Position numbers and translations under genes: made by a program. From Brooklawnia cerclae (GTDB lineage Bacteria > Actinomycetota > Actinomycetes > Propionibacteriales > Propionibacteriaceae): 64,000 bases of DNA. The DNA lies in assembly GCF_011758645.1 (NCBI RefSeq), contig NZ_JAAMOZ010000001.1, positions 1,674,001-1,738,000 on the forward strand, in the 5' to 3' direction. Positions 22,495-30,962 of the stretch are shown in pieces; positions within the stretch are counted from its first letter, which is position 1, and each line of letters begins with the position of its first letter. The notes under the pieces are model-generated. The model saw nothing but the letters and a program-made list of their open reading frames with translations. It ran no database searches and was not told the origin of the DNA.

Positions 22495-23073
22495 ATGTCG
22501 ACTCTGATGAAGACGAGCCCCTTCGAGCGCGTCGATGACACAGTCGCCTCGTTTCGATGGCGCCCCGAGCTCGACGTGGAACGGATCCCCGCGCCGCAGC
22601 GTATAGCGCCATCCTCACTTGCCATCGAGGCGTCTGTCGTGACCACCACGGGATCCGAAGTGGGAAGCGGGCGACTGATCGTCCTGCACGACCCAGACGG
22701 GAACCCGGCCTGGGACGGAACCTTCAGGTTCGTGAGCTTCTGCCGCGCCGATGTCGACTTCGACATGGTCAACGATCCCCTGTTGTCCGAGGTCGGCTGG
22801 ACATGGCTGACCGAGGCGCTCAACGATGCGGGGGCCGACTACCACGACGCCTCGGGCACCGTCACGGCCGTCTCGAGTCGAAGCTTCGGCCAGCTCGCGA
22901 CGGAGGCCGACCGCGCCGAGGTGGAGATCCGCGCGTCCTGGACGCCCGTCTTCTCCACCGACGACGAGGTCGCCTCCCACATTGCCGCGTGGCAGGCGCT
23001 GCTCTGTACGACCGCGGGCCTGCCTCCGCTGCCCGACGGCATCATCCCCCTGTCCGGCCGGCTGGATCATTGA
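22495..23073 (+). CDS. DUF3000 family protein
   Basis: 192 residues from ATG 22495 (ATG 22507 is an alternative; the frame opens at 22465). SPFERVDDTVASFRW, then ELDVERIPAPQRIAPSSLAI, GRLIVLHDPDGNPAWDG and LLSEVGWTWLTEAL are the DUF3000 core, an actinobacterial protein of unknown function always placed before the RNase D/HRDC gene. Its stop overlaps the next start (TGATG), so both are translationally coupled, which hints at a shared RNA-related role. Confidence 0.85.
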   Translation: MSTLMKTSPFERVDDTVASFRWRPELDVERIPAPQRIAPSSLAIEASVVTTTGSEVGSGRLIVLHDPDGNPAWDGTFRFVSFCRADVDFDMVNDPLLSEVGWTWLTEALNDAGADYHDASGTVTAVSSRSFGQLATEADRAEVEIRASWTPVFSTDDEVASHIAAWQALLCTTAGLPPLPDGIIPLSGRLDH

Positions 23074-24347
23074 TGGCGGACGACACCAGCCGCGATCCCC
23101 AGGACGAGCCGGACGACCTGCCGATCCTGCGGCTACCGCACGAGGGCCTGACGCCGGTCGTCAGCTCCCCACCGACCTGGCACGAGACCGTGTCGGCGCT
23201 CGCCTCGGGGACGACTCCGATAGCGGTGGACGTCGAGCGCGCGCAGAGCTACCGCTACTCGTCCAAGGCATACCTGGTGCAGGTACGGCGAGAGGATGCC
23301 GGCACCCACCTCATAGACCCCGTCGCCCTGGAACGCCCGTGCGAGGAGGTCGCCGACCTCAGCGAGCTGGCTCGTGCCGTCGGCGACGCCGAATGGATCA
23401 TCCACGCCGCCACCCAGGACCTGCCCAACCTCGTCCAATTGGGGCTCGCGCCACAACGCCTGTTCGACACCGAGCTGGCGGGACGTCTGCTCGGGCTTCC
23501 CAAGGTCGGGCTCGGCCCGATGGTCGAGCGCTACTGCGGGGTGCGGCTGCTGAAGGAACACGCCGCGGTCGACTGGTCGATACGCCCCATACCGGACGAC
23601 TGGCTCGCCTACGCCGCCCTCGACGTGGAACTGCTCACCGAGCTGCGCCAACGCCTCGTGGACGACCTGACTGCTGCCGGCAAGGACGAATGGGCCCGGC
23701 AGGAGTTCGACTGGCTGATCACGTGGGCGCACCGGCCGCGTCCCGAGCGCGTCGACCCATGGCGGCGCACATCGGGGACGCACACCGTCCGCACCCGCCG
23801 GGGGCTCGCCCTCGTCCGCGAGTTGTGGCTGGCGCGCGACGACGTGGCCCGAGCCGACGACCGTGCCCCCAGCAAGATCCTGCCGGACGCGGCGATCACC
23901 GAGCTGGCCGCGCTCGTCCCCCGCCAGAAGCCGGAGGTTCCCACAGCGGCGCAGTTGCGCCAGATCGAGGGATTCAAACGCCGTCGCGCACGCCAGTACC
24001 AGTCGACATGGATCGACGTGCTCGACCGCGTCGCGGCCGTCCCGACGTCCGACCTGCCCCCGCTTCGGCTGCCGGGCACGGGCATACCCGCACCCCGCAA
24101 CTGGGAGAAGTCGAATCCCGAGGCGTGGCGGCGCTGGGAGAAGGTTCGTCCCGCCGTCGTCGCCCTCGCCGAGGAACTGTCGTTGCCCGTCGAGAACCTT
24201 CTGAGCCCCGACGCCCTCCGGCATCTGATGTGGGCACCCGACGGCCCGCTGACGGTCGAGGCGGTGTCGGCTCAGCTGGCCGGTTACGACGCACGGCCCT
24301 GGCAGCAGGCGCTCATCGCTCCCCTGGTAGTCGAACTGCTCGGGTGA
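23073..24347 (+). CDS. RNase D-like 3'-5' exonuclease with HRDC domain
   Basis: 424 residues from ATG 23073, overlapping the DUF3000 stop. The DEDD exonuclease core is visible: PIAVDVERAQSYRYSSKAYL (motif I), EWIIHAATQDLPNLVQLGL (motif II) and WLAYAALDVELLTEL (motif III Y-x3-D). HRDC-type helices follow (RGLALVRELWLARDDVARAD then DRAPSKILPDAAITELA). Such enzymes trim stable RNA 3' ends. It is convergent with dxs, 3 bp apart, the arrangement conserved in mycobacteria and relatives. Confidence 0.92.
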   Translation: MADDTSRDPQDEPDDLPILRLPHEGLTPVVSSPPTWHETVSALASGTTPIAVDVERAQSYRYSSKAYLVQVRREDAGTHLIDPVALERPCEEVADLSELARAVGDAEWIIHAATQDLPNLVQLGLAPQRLFDTELAGRLLGLPKVGLGPMVERYCGVRLLKEHAAVDWSIRPIPDDWLAYAALDVELLTELRQRLVDDLTAAGKDEWARQEFDWLITWAHRPRPERVDPWRRTSGTHTVRTRRGLALVRELWLARDDVARADDRAPSKILPDAAITELAALVPRQKPEVPTAAQLRQIEGFKRRRARQYQSTWIDVLDRVAAVPTSDLPPLRLPGTGIPAPRNWEKSNPEAWRRWEKVRPAVVALAEELSLPVENLLSPDALRHLMWAPDGPLTVEAVSAQLAGYDARPWQQALIAPLVVELLG

Positions 24348-24350
24348 GGA

Positions 24351-26324
24351 TCACCTGGTTGGACGACGGGGCTCAGTGACGGTCTCGGCGGGCCGATACC
24401 GGACGGCACCAGGCAACCGATCGTCAGGCAACCGATCGTCGGCGGAATCGTTCTCGTCGACAGCGACGGCCTCGATGATCGACCGCGCCACGGCGCCCGG
24501 GGTCAGGCCGATGTCGGCCAGCACCTCGGCACGGCTGGCCGTCGGCAGGTACTCCTGCGGCACACCGAAATGGCGTACAGGCACGTCGACACCCGCGTCC
24601 GACATGGCCAACGCCAACCGAGAGCCCAGGCCACCGACGATCAGATCGTCCTCGATCGTGGCCACCATCCGATAACCGGAGCACAGTTCGACCAGCGCGT
24701 CGCTCACCGGCAACCCCCAGACGGGATCGACGACACCCGCCGCGATTCCCTCGCGTTCGAGCAGCTTGGCAGCTTCGACGGCGACCTGGCACATCGAGCC
24801 CCAGGCCACGATGAGGACGTTCTTCTGCTCGGTGAACACGAGGTGATCGAGGCCCTCGCGGGTGGTGACCGCGGGCAACGGGTCGGGCAGCCTGCCCTTG
24901 GCGTAGCGGATGAGCGTAGGCCCGTCACGCCTGGTGGTGGCCGCTTCCAGAGCAGCATGCAGGCGCGGTTGATCGCGTGGGGCCGCCAATCGGAGGCCGG
25001 GCACGATCCCGGCCAGCGCGACGTCCCACACACCGTTGTGGCTGGCACCGTCAGACCCGGTCACCCCGGCCCGGTCGCAGACGATCGTGACCGGCAGGTG
25101 ATGCAGTCCCACGTCCATGACCAACTGGTCGAGGGCGCGGTTCAGGAATGTCGAGTACACGGCGAACACCGGATGCAGGCCGGTCCTGGCCAGGCCCGCC
25201 GCGTATGTCATTGCGTGCTGCTCGGCTATGCCGACGTCAAAAACGCGCTCGGGATACATTGCCGCGAATCGCGCCAGCCCCACGGGATGCAGCATCGCGG
25301 CGGTCAGGGCGACGAGCTTCGGGTTGCTCTCGCCGAGCTCGACCATCTCCTGGCCGAAGGCCTCCGTCCAGGTGGCGTGGGACGAGGGGTTGATCGGCGC
25401 CCCGGTGACCGCGTCGATGGGCCCGATGCTGTGGAACAGGTCGATCTCGTACTGCTCGGCTGCCCGGAAGCCCCTTCCCTTCTGGGTGATGGCGTGGACG
25501 ACGACCGGACCGCCGAATCCCTTCGCCTGCCGGAGCGCCAGCACCAGGGCTCCGATGTCGTGGCCGTCGACGGGACCGACGTACTTGATGTCCAGGTCGG
25601 AGAACAGCCCTTGCGGGGCGAGCACGTCCTTCAGCCCGGCCTTGACCCCGTGCAGCAGCTCATACGCCGGACGCCCCACCACCGGTGTGCGGCGGATGGA
25701 CGTGCGGATCGTGTCCAGCGTCGGCTCGTAGCGGGGACTCGTGCGAATCGCCGACAGATGCGCCGAGAGCCCGCCCACGGTCGGCGCGTACGACCTGCCG
25801 TTGTCGTTGACGACGATCACCATCGGCAGTTCGGTGACGGCGATGTTGTTGAGGGCTTCCCAAACCATCCCCCCGGTCAGGGCACCGTCCCCGATCACGG
25901 CGACCACGGTTCGGTCGCTCGCCCCCTGCAGACGGAACCCCTGGGCGAGTCCGTGGGCCCACCCGAGGGACGCCGAGGCGTGCGAGTTCTCGACCCAGTC
26001 GTGCCCGGACTCGGCTCGCGACGGATAGCCGGACAGCCCGTCCTTGCGGCGCAACGTCGGAAACCCCCCGCGACGGCCGGTCAGGATCTTGTGGACATAG
26101 CTCTGGTGACCGGTGTCGAACACGATCGGGTCATGGGGTGAATCGAACACCAGATGCAGGGCGATCGTCAGTTCGACCACTCCCAGGTTGGGCCCCAGAT
26201 GCCCACCGGTTCGGCTCACGTTCGTGATGAGGAACCGGCGGATCTCGGCCGCCAGGCTCGTGAGCTCATCGGACGACAGCCGGCGCAGATCGTCCGGACG
26301 ATTGATGGAATCCAACAGGGGCAT
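24351..26324 (-). CDS. dxs: 1-deoxy-D-xylulose-5-phosphate synthase
   Basis: 657 residues from ATG 26324 (starts MPLLDSINRPDDLRRLSSDE). It makes DXP from pyruvate and glyceraldehyde-3-phosphate with thiamine diphosphate, the first step of the MEP isoprenoid route. Visible motifs: GGHLGPNLGVVELTIALH, the TPP site VAVIGDGALTGGMVWEALNN, DLKYVGPVDGHD-type (here DLDIKYVGPVDGHD), and the pyrimidine-domain DVGIAEQHAMTYAAGLA followed by AVYSTFLNRALDQLVMDVGL. Length is normal. The gene is convergent with the RNase D gene. Confidence 0.96.
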   Translation of the reverse strand: MPLLDSINRPDDLRRLSSDELTSLAAEIRRFLITNVSRTGGHLGPNLGVVELTIALHLVFDSPHDPIVFDTGHQSYVHKILTGRRGGFPTLRRKDGLSGYPSRAESGHDWVENSHASASLGWAHGLAQGFRLQGASDRTVVAVIGDGALTGGMVWEALNNIAVTELPMVIVVNDNGRSYAPTVGGLSAHLSAIRTSPRYEPTLDTIRTSIRRTPVVGRPAYELLHGVKAGLKDVLAPQGLFSDLDIKYVGPVDGHDIGALVLALRQAKGFGGPVVVHAITQKGRGFRAAEQYEIDLFHSIGPIDAVTGAPINPSSHATWTEAFGQEMVELGESNPKLVALTAAMLHPVGLARFAAMYPERVFDVGIAEQHAMTYAAGLARTGLHPVFAVYSTFLNRALDQLVMDVGLHHLPVTIVCDRAGVTGSDGASHNGVWDVALAGIVPGLRLAAPRDQPRLHAALEAATTRRDGPTLIRYAKGRLPDPLPAVTTREGLDHLVFTEQKNVLIVAWGSMCQVAVEAAKLLEREGIAAGVVDPVWGLPVSDALVELCSGYRMVATIEDDLIVGGLGSRLALAMSDAGVDVPVRHFGVPQEYLPTASRAEVLADIGLTPGAVARSIIEAVAVDENDSADDRLPDDRLPGAVRYRPAETVTEPRRPTR

Positions 26325-26390
26325 GGTGCGAATCCTAGGCCCGGTACCGCACAAGGACGTATGACCCGGGTCCCCGGTTTCATCCCGCAC

Positions 26391-26927
26391 CTACGGCCTG
26401 CGGATGAACACCTTTCCTCGAAGAGCCTCCTCGACCAGCGCGATCGCCCGTCGGAGACGGACCAGTCGCCGCTCGTCGGCCTCGAGCATCGCCGTCGCGG
26501 CGTCGAGCGTCTGCGGCCCTGGCTGATCGTCCGAACTCGAGCGGGCCCTGGCCAGCGCCCGGCGGTTCGATCTGATCCGGCCTTCGACAAAATCGGCTGC
26601 GAACCTGGCCAGCACCGTCGGATGCCGGTGCAAGACGGGATACGCGCGATAGCCGGACGGGCAGCAGTCGAACAACCACGCCGAAGCGCTCTGCTCCCAG
26701 TCGGGCGCACCGGGCGGGAGAACCGCCTCAGGCCATCCGGTGGGCAGACCGAGCCGGCCGAAGCCGGTGCCGCCGGCCTGCCCCGCGGAATGCCCCGCCG
26801 TGGTATGGGCCGACCCGCCGGTCTGGTGCACGGGGGCTGCGCTCACCCCGCCGGGCCGGAACTGACGAAAAACCAAGACCGGGGCCATGTCGTCCCCAGA
26901 CCCACGTCGATATGCGACGGCAGTCAT
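26391..26927 (-). CDS. Conserved actinobacterial unknown protein behind a LexA box
   Basis: 178 residues from ATG 26927, with GGAGG 5 nt upstream (AGGAGG region), which fixes the start inside a longer open frame. The N-terminal half is Gly/Ala-rich and probably disordered. The C-terminal half WEQSASAWLFDCCPSGYRAY, PVLHRHPTVLARFAADFVEG, then DAATAMLEADERRLVRLRRA is helical and conserved-looking. I recall similar WLFDxCPxxYRxYxVLRRHP proteins in many actinobacteria, without a function. A 16-bp SOS box lies 37 nt upstream of the ATG, so expression is probably induced by DNA damage. Lies just upstream of dxs, same strand. Confidence 0.75.
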   Translation of the reverse strand: MTAVAYRRGSGDDMAPVLVFRQFRPGGVSAAPVHQTGGSAHTTAGHSAGQAGGTGFGRLGLPTGWPEAVLPPGAPDWEQSASAWLFDCCPSGYRAYPVLHRHPTVLARFAADFVEGRIRSNRRALARARSSSDDQPGPQTLDAATAMLEADERRLVRLRRAIALVEEALRGKVFIRRP

Positions 26928-26963
26928 GACGTCCTCCTGTGCGTCTCGCTGGAGTTCCAACGT

Positions 26964-26979
26964 TCGAACATGTGTTCGA
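26964..26979. promoter_or_regulatory. LexA (SOS) box
   Basis: TCGAACATGTGTTCGA fits the mycobacterial/actinobacterial LexA consensus TCGAAC-N4-GTTCGA exactly. It lies 37 nt before the minus-strand gene ending at 26927 and 117 nt before the plus-strand HIT gene, so the minus-strand gene is the likelier target. Confidence 0.85.
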
Positions 26980-27095
26980 TTGGTTCCAGTGTGCACGCCT
27001 GCACTGACAAAATCCAGTACCCCGCGCCGGTCGACGGATTTGGGCCCAGAGCGGACACCGCCCGCACATTCGGCCCCGCGCGCAACACTGGACCA

Positions 27096-27509
27096 GTGGA
27101 TGTCTTCGACCAGATCGTCGCCGGTGATGTGCCCGCGGAGGTGATCGCCCGCAACGACCGGGCCATCGCCTTCCTCGACACCCGCCCGCTCTTCCCCGGC
27201 CACGCACTGGTGTGCCCCGTCGATCACTACGAGACCTTCTACGACCTGCCGGCCGATCTCTACGCCGCGATCTGTTCGCTGGCGCGCCGAGTCGCCCTCG
27301 CGCAGAGGGACGCGCTCGACGCCGAGGGCACGTTCCTGGGGAACAACAACATAGTCAGCCAGTCGGTGCCGCATTTCCATCTGCACGTCGTACCCCGGCA
27401 CCGGGGCGACGGCCTGCGAGGATTCTTCTGGCCACGCACACGCCCGTCGTCCGACGAGCTTCATGCCGTGGGCGACCGGCTACGCGCCGTGATCGAGGAG
27501 CAACGATGA
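27096..27509 (+). CDS. HIT-family protein (nucleotide hydrolase/transferase)
   Basis: 137 residues from GTG 27096. The histidine triad is HFHLHVVPR, preceded by LFPGHALVCPVDHYETFYDL and a NNNIVSQSVPH segment. HIT enzymes hydrolyse nucleoside phosphoramidates or dinucleoside polyphosphates in the cytoplasm. The GTG was picked because VFDQIVAGDVPAEVIARND is the usual HIT N-terminus. It overlaps the next small gene by 4 nt (ATGA). The upstream region carries the LexA box of the divergent gene. Confidence 0.92.
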   Translation: MDVFDQIVAGDVPAEVIARNDRAIAFLDTRPLFPGHALVCPVDHYETFYDLPADLYAAICSLARRVALAQRDALDAEGTFLGNNNIVSQSVPHFHLHVVPRHRGDGLRGFFWPRTRPSSDELHAVGDRLRAVIEEQR

Positions 27510-27817
27510 GCGACGTCTTCAATATCTTCATGCCCGGCGCCAAGCACTGGGACGAGGTCAAACGCGCCGAGAAGATGCTCCTCGTCGAATCCCAGAAGGG
27601 CGGCGAGGGCCCCGGGCGCCTCGACCTCGACGAGGGTTTCCTGGTGATGCGCGACCGCACCGGTCAGGCCACCGAGACCTCCACCGACGTCGGCAACCCC
27701 AATCGCCTGCGCCCCCAGGCGGCTCCCGAGGACGAGCACAAGACGGCGTCCGACGACATCACGGGAGCGTCGCGCGACGCTCAGGCCGACGATGGGTCGG
27801 GCCCGGACGCCGACTGA
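27506..27817 (+). CDS. Small acidic protein, possibly DUF6191-like
   Basis: 103 residues coupled to the HIT gene by an ATGA overlap. The N-terminus MSDVFNIFMPGAKHWDEVKR then AEKMLLVESQKGGEGPGRLD and LDEGFLVMRD resembles DUF6191-type proteins (a FxPGxKH then VDLDxG pattern); the last 40 residues are acidic and disordered. No membrane segment or catalytic motif is seen. Function unknown. Confidence 0.6.
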   Translation: MSDVFNIFMPGAKHWDEVKRAEKMLLVESQKGGEGPGRLDLDEGFLVMRDRTGQATETSTDVGNPNRLRPQAAPEDEHKTASDDITGASRDAQADDGSGPDAD

Positions 27818-27825
27818 GGCCTCCG

Positions 27826-27938
27826 CCGGGTGCCGGACCCTGCCCAGCGCACATCGACACGCCAGAGCAAGCGCTCTCCAGGCATTCTGAGGAGCACTGG
27901 TGCGCAGAAATCAGGGCGGACGCCGACCTCGGCCGACA
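27826..27938. repeat. Dispersed repeat, copy 2 (left direct repeat around the DUF559-like gene)
   Basis: About 113 bp, near-identical to copy 3 (29205-29325): CTCCGCCGGGTGCCG, CAGCGCACATCGACACGCC, AGCAAGCGCTCTCC, TTCTGAGGAGCACTGGTGCG, CAGAAATCAGGG, ACCTCGGCCG. Inside, AGAGC-AAGC-GCTCT forms a small hairpin. Starts 8 nt after the DUF6191-like gene. Confidence 0.85.
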
Positions 27939-28037
27939 GTGAGCTTCCCGTCAGCCAGCGGTCCCCGTCGGCCAGTGGCCCCCGGTCAGGGAGCGGCCGG
28001 CTGAGCCACCCATCCCGCGTCCGCACACAGCCGACGG

Positions 28038-28943
28038 CTACAGCTGGAGTTGCCGCCGCCTCATCTCCGCGATCATGCGTACAGAATCCGCGAAACCGGG
28101 TGGGTCCGCGAGCACCCGCCGCACGGCGAATCTGACCATCTGCCAACCGAGCACCGCCAGACGCTCGTCCCGCAGACGGTTGGCAACGAACGCGTCCGGA
28201 CGATCGTGGTACTCGGCGCCGTCGATCTCGAATCCCAGTCGCAGCGCGACCATGGCGATGTCGAGGACGGCCAGCGGCGGGCCGTCGGGCGAGTCGATCA
28301 CCGGATGGTTCGCGACCCAACCGCCCACGCCCGCCTCACGCAACGCGCAGTGCGCCACCCGCTCGGCGTACGACCATGGTTGATCCCGGGCGTCGTCCAG
28401 AACCGACCGGCGCAATGCGTTCCCAGGACGATTCGGTGTAGCCGCCAGGGCCGCGCGAAGGTCGTCCAACCGGACGCGTCGACGCAGCGCCTCGTCCACG
28501 ATCGCGGGGCCGCATTCGGGAATCAGGTCGACCGTGGTCAGCGCCCTCGACGTGCACCTGACCAGGCCGACTCGGCGCGTCAGCCATGCGGGCACCGTCC
28601 GACGGGTTGCCAAGAGCCAGTCCCGCGACCGAAGCCGTGCCGTGGCCACCTCGATGGGGTCGCCGTCCGCGACCAGCCAGTCGTGCAGCACTGCGGCCGC
28701 ATGGCCCGCGATGATCGCGTCCGGGTCCGCGAGGGCAACCGCCCGTGTTCTGACGGCGAAACCCGATGCCTCGTCCGGACGCGCATGGACGCCGGGCAAC
28801 ACTCGCACCAGCTGCCCGCTGCGCAGCGCCCAATCGATCTGCCCACCCAGCGCCGGCAATGCCGCACGGCTGATCACGCCGCCATTGCCCGCGAGTTCTT
28901 CTTCCAGTCGTCGATGCACGAACAGATGGTGGGAGCGAACCAC
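28038..28943 (-). CDS. AbiEi/DUF559-like protein (Vsr-fold endonuclease-like C-terminus)
   Basis: 301 residues from GTG 28943. The N-terminal quarter GVISRAALPALGGQIDWALR then SGQLVRVLPGVHARPDE is the winged-helix of AbiEi-type antitoxins (type IV toxin-antitoxin). The C-terminus has EREAGVGGW-like (REAGVGGWVANHPVID), then LDIAMVALRLGFEIDGAEYH, DRPDAFVANRLRDERLAVLG and WQMVRFAVRRVLADP, the DUF559/Vsr-like endonuclease pattern (the D of the LD pair, the E of FEIDG, H, R). Proteins of this architecture are frequent singletons in actinobacteria; no AbiEii toxin is next to it. The gene and its upstream gap are bracketed by copies 2 and 3 of the dispersed repeat. Confidence 0.75.
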   Translation of the reverse strand: MVRSHHLFVHRRLEEELAGNGGVISRAALPALGGQIDWALRSGQLVRVLPGVHARPDEASGFAVRTRAVALADPDAIIAGHAAAVLHDWLVADGDPIEVATARLRSRDWLLATRRTVPAWLTRRVGLVRCTSRALTTVDLIPECGPAIVDEALRRRVRLDDLRAALAATPNRPGNALRRSVLDDARDQPWSYAERVAHCALREAGVGGWVANHPVIDSPDGPPLAVLDIAMVALRLGFEIDGAEYHDRPDAFVANRLRDERLAVLGWQMVRFAVRRVLADPPGFADSVRMIAEMRRRQLQL

Positions 28944-29535
28944 GGCGGCGGATCATCCGGACAACAACCTGTGGACAATCCGGCCGAGGCCAGGACGCCG
29001 CGTATCCGGAACGAGGCCCCCGGTTCGCTCGCCCAGCGCCCGCCACGCCGGGAGACACAGCGCCCCCTGGTGTGCCCGCCAAGCACGATTGGGCCACGGC
29101 TCGGGCAACCCGCCCCTACACGCGTCCGCCGAGCGACGCCCCGCCCTTCGCCGGGGGCCGAGCTCATGGCCAGGGCGACGTCACGCTCGGCCTGGGCACC
29201 CCGCCCTCCGCCGGGTGCCGAACCCTGCTCAGCGCACATCGACACGCCCAAGCAAGCGCTCTCCAACCCTTCTGAGGAGCACTGGTGCGCAGAAATCAGG
29301 GTGGACGCCCACCTCGGCCGGCATTGGGCTCCCGAGCCGGGACGATCAGGCCCGGCGAGGCGGCGGTGGCGCGGATGCTCGCCGACATCGGGTTCCCGAC
29401 CCTGGACGATCACGCCTCCCTACGGTGTTCACGTCGATGCGATCGAGACCCCGCCCACGCCGAGCAAGACCTTTCCCCGCGCCCACGGACGGCGAACGAC
29501 CCTGACACGCCGCGTCGCTCGGGACGTCCTGCCGC
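28944..29535. other. 592-bp non-coding gap with repeat copy 3
   Basis: No gene supported. Contains repeat copy 3 (29205-29325) and a second, shorter direct repeat of about 22 bp (CCCCGCCCTTCGCCGGGGGC near 29141, CCCCGCCCTCCGCCGGGTGC near 29199). Long minus-strand frames here are Arg/Gly-rich and have no family features. Confidence 0.6.
29205..29325. repeat. Dispersed repeat, copy 3 (right direct repeat around the DUF559-like gene)
   Basis: Same orientation as copy 2. It differs at a few scattered positions; the hairpin arm AGAGC is changed to CAAGC here. With copy 2 it brackets 1.27 kb that holds only the DUF559-like gene. Confidence 0.85.
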
Positions 29536-30192
29536 TCAGGACGCCACGCGAAGCGCCGTCACGATGTCGCGAGCGGGCATGGCGACAGCACCCAGCCCGA
29601 GGGCGTCGGCTAGCCGGTCGGATGTCACCTGCGATATCGCGTCCTCCGCTACGACGACCCGAAGGTCTCGCTCGCTGGCATCGAAGATCGTTGCCCGCGG
29701 GCAGTTCGGGAAGTTGCATCCCGCGATCACCACGGTGTCCGCGCCCCAATCGGCCAGGCTGCGCTGCAGTGTGGTGCGGTAGAACGCGCTCCAGCGCGGC
29801 TTCCACATGATGTGTTCGCGATCGCCGATCGGTTGGAGGGCACCGGACAGGAGCAGGGCGGCATCCACCTGCACATCGGGGCTCGGCAGCAGTTCTCGCG
29901 CGATCTGCGCGCCACCGGAATCCGGCTTCACGATCGGCGCGCCGGCGAGCAACGCCGCCCGACGGACGAGATCGACGTCGGCGCCCTCGTACAGCCGTAT
30001 CACATGGACGATCGGACACCGGGCTGCTCGGAACGCCTCGATCAGCGTCCGCATCGTCGTCAGCCGGTCCGAGGTGCCCGGGACCGGGCTGGAACCACCG
30101 TCGAGGAAGTCGTTCTGGACGTCGATCACCACGAGCGCCGCACTCTCGAAGTGCGGCGTGGTGAACGCGTCATCGCGCGGTCTGTCGCTCAC
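29536..30192 (-). CDS. Isochorismatase-like cysteine hydrolase
   Basis: 218 residues from GTG 30192 (GTG 30216 is possible). The cysteine-hydrolase triad is present: Asp in ALVVIDVQNDFLDGG, Lys in IMWKPRWSAFYRTTLQRS and Cys in VIAGCNFPNCPRATIFDASE. A cis-peptide-type VIAGC precedes the Cys. The family hydrolyses isochorismate, N-carbamoyl amines or nicotinamide; the NFPNCPRAT sequence is of the general cysteine-hydrolase branch and does not define the substrate. It is monocistronic, downstream of the repeat region on the opposite strand from the core genes. Confidence 0.88.
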   Translation of the reverse strand: MSDRPRDDAFTTPHFESAALVVIDVQNDFLDGGSSPVPGTSDRLTTMRTLIEAFRAARCPIVHVIRLYEGADVDLVRRAALLAGAPIVKPDSGGAQIARELLPSPDVQVDAALLLSGALQPIGDREHIMWKPRWSAFYRTTLQRSLADWGADTVVIAGCNFPNCPRATIFDASERDLRVVVAEDAISQVTSDRLADALGLGAVAMPARDIVTALRVAS

Positions 30193-30294
30193 GTGATGAT
30201 GTTCCCATCCGCGCACCGCCGCCGTGGGCTCGTCCGGCCGACGCGCTCGGCAGACGCCACTGCTGACGGGGCAGCAAGCCTGCTCAGTGCACGT

Positions 30295-30717
30295 TCACTG
30301 CGGAGTGACGATCTCGAGCCCGTCGAACCGCCGGAAGTCACGGTCGAACGTCGCGACCGGGCAGCCGTGTTGGACTGCGACCGCGGCGAGGTAGGCATCC
30401 GGGATCAGATTGGCAGATGCCTCGGCATCCGCAGCGAGTTGAAGAAAAGGCTCGATCCCGTCGACGAGTCCTGCGACGTGACGGTAGCCTCCCGCACCCG
30501 CCACCGCACGTACGAACGTAAGCGCATCCGCAAGCGTCGACGGAATTTCGAAGATGCGTGTGTTCGTGACGATACGCAGAAACCCCGACCAGACCGAGTC
30601 TGGGACGACGACCGTGTCCTCGGAAAGACTGCGCTGAAGAAACATTCTCGCTCGGTCGTGATGAGGATGCTCACCGAAGTACGCAGCGACAAGCACGTTG
30701 ACATCGACGACGATCAC
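30295..30717 (-). CDS. vapC: VapC-type PIN-domain toxin
   Basis: 140 residues. PIN-domain acidic residues are visible in MIVVDVNVLVAAYFGEHPHH, in the central SVWSGFLRIVTN block (where Glu is often found), in NLIPDAYLAAVAVQHG and in VATFDRDFRRFDGL. VapC enzymes cut specific RNAs, often tRNA or the sarcin-ricin loop, and stop growth. The ATG overlaps the stop of the upstream antitoxin gene by 4 nt. The TNTRIFEIPSTLADAL segment is the typical second helix of the actinobacterial TA-system VapC. Confidence 0.92.
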   Translation of the reverse strand: MIVVDVNVLVAAYFGEHPHHDRARMFLQRSLSEDTVVVPDSVWSGFLRIVTNTRIFEIPSTLADALTFVRAVAGAGGYRHVAGLVDGIEPFLQLAADAEASANLIPDAYLAAVAVQHGCPVATFDRDFRRFDGLEIVTPQ

Positions 30718-30962
30718 GAGCGCCCCCGCGTCACCTCGTCGAGCATGTCGTACAAGGAGCGGTTCGACGACGGGTCGACTCCCGATCGCGGACGACCCCC
30801 TGGGAAGACCGGCAGGTCCACCGGTGCTGCCGAGTGGTGCGGCGCGGACAGATAGTCGCGCAGAGCCTCTTCGACGAAACCACCCAGCGTCAGCCCCTGC
30901 GCACTCGCGCGTTGTTTCGCGCGCTTGAGAAGCGCCTCATCGATCGAAAGCGTGGTGCGCAT
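30714..30962 (-). CDS. vapB: VapB-type ribbon-helix-helix antitoxin
   Basis: 82 residues from ATG 30962 (an ATG 9 nt upstream is in frame). MRTTLSIDEALLKRAKQRAS then AQGLTLGGFVEEALRDYL is a ribbon-helix-helix domain; the tail LPVFPGGRPRSGVDPSSNRS followed by LYDMLDEV is the toxin-binding part. It represses its own operon and neutralises VapC. A TAAAAT hexamer lies about 8-13 nt upstream of the ATG, so the mRNA may be leaderless or nearly so. Confidence 0.92.
   Translation of the reverse strand: MRTTLSIDEALLKRAKQRASAQGLTLGGFVEEALRDYLSAPHHSAAPVDLPVFPGGRPRSGVDPSSNRSLYDMLDEVTRGRS

Noticed and set aside
28050-29810. A 586-codon plus-strand frame across the DUF559-like gene and its flanks
   Set aside because: It is antisense to the DUF559-like gene and to the isochorismatase gene and runs through the repeat copy.
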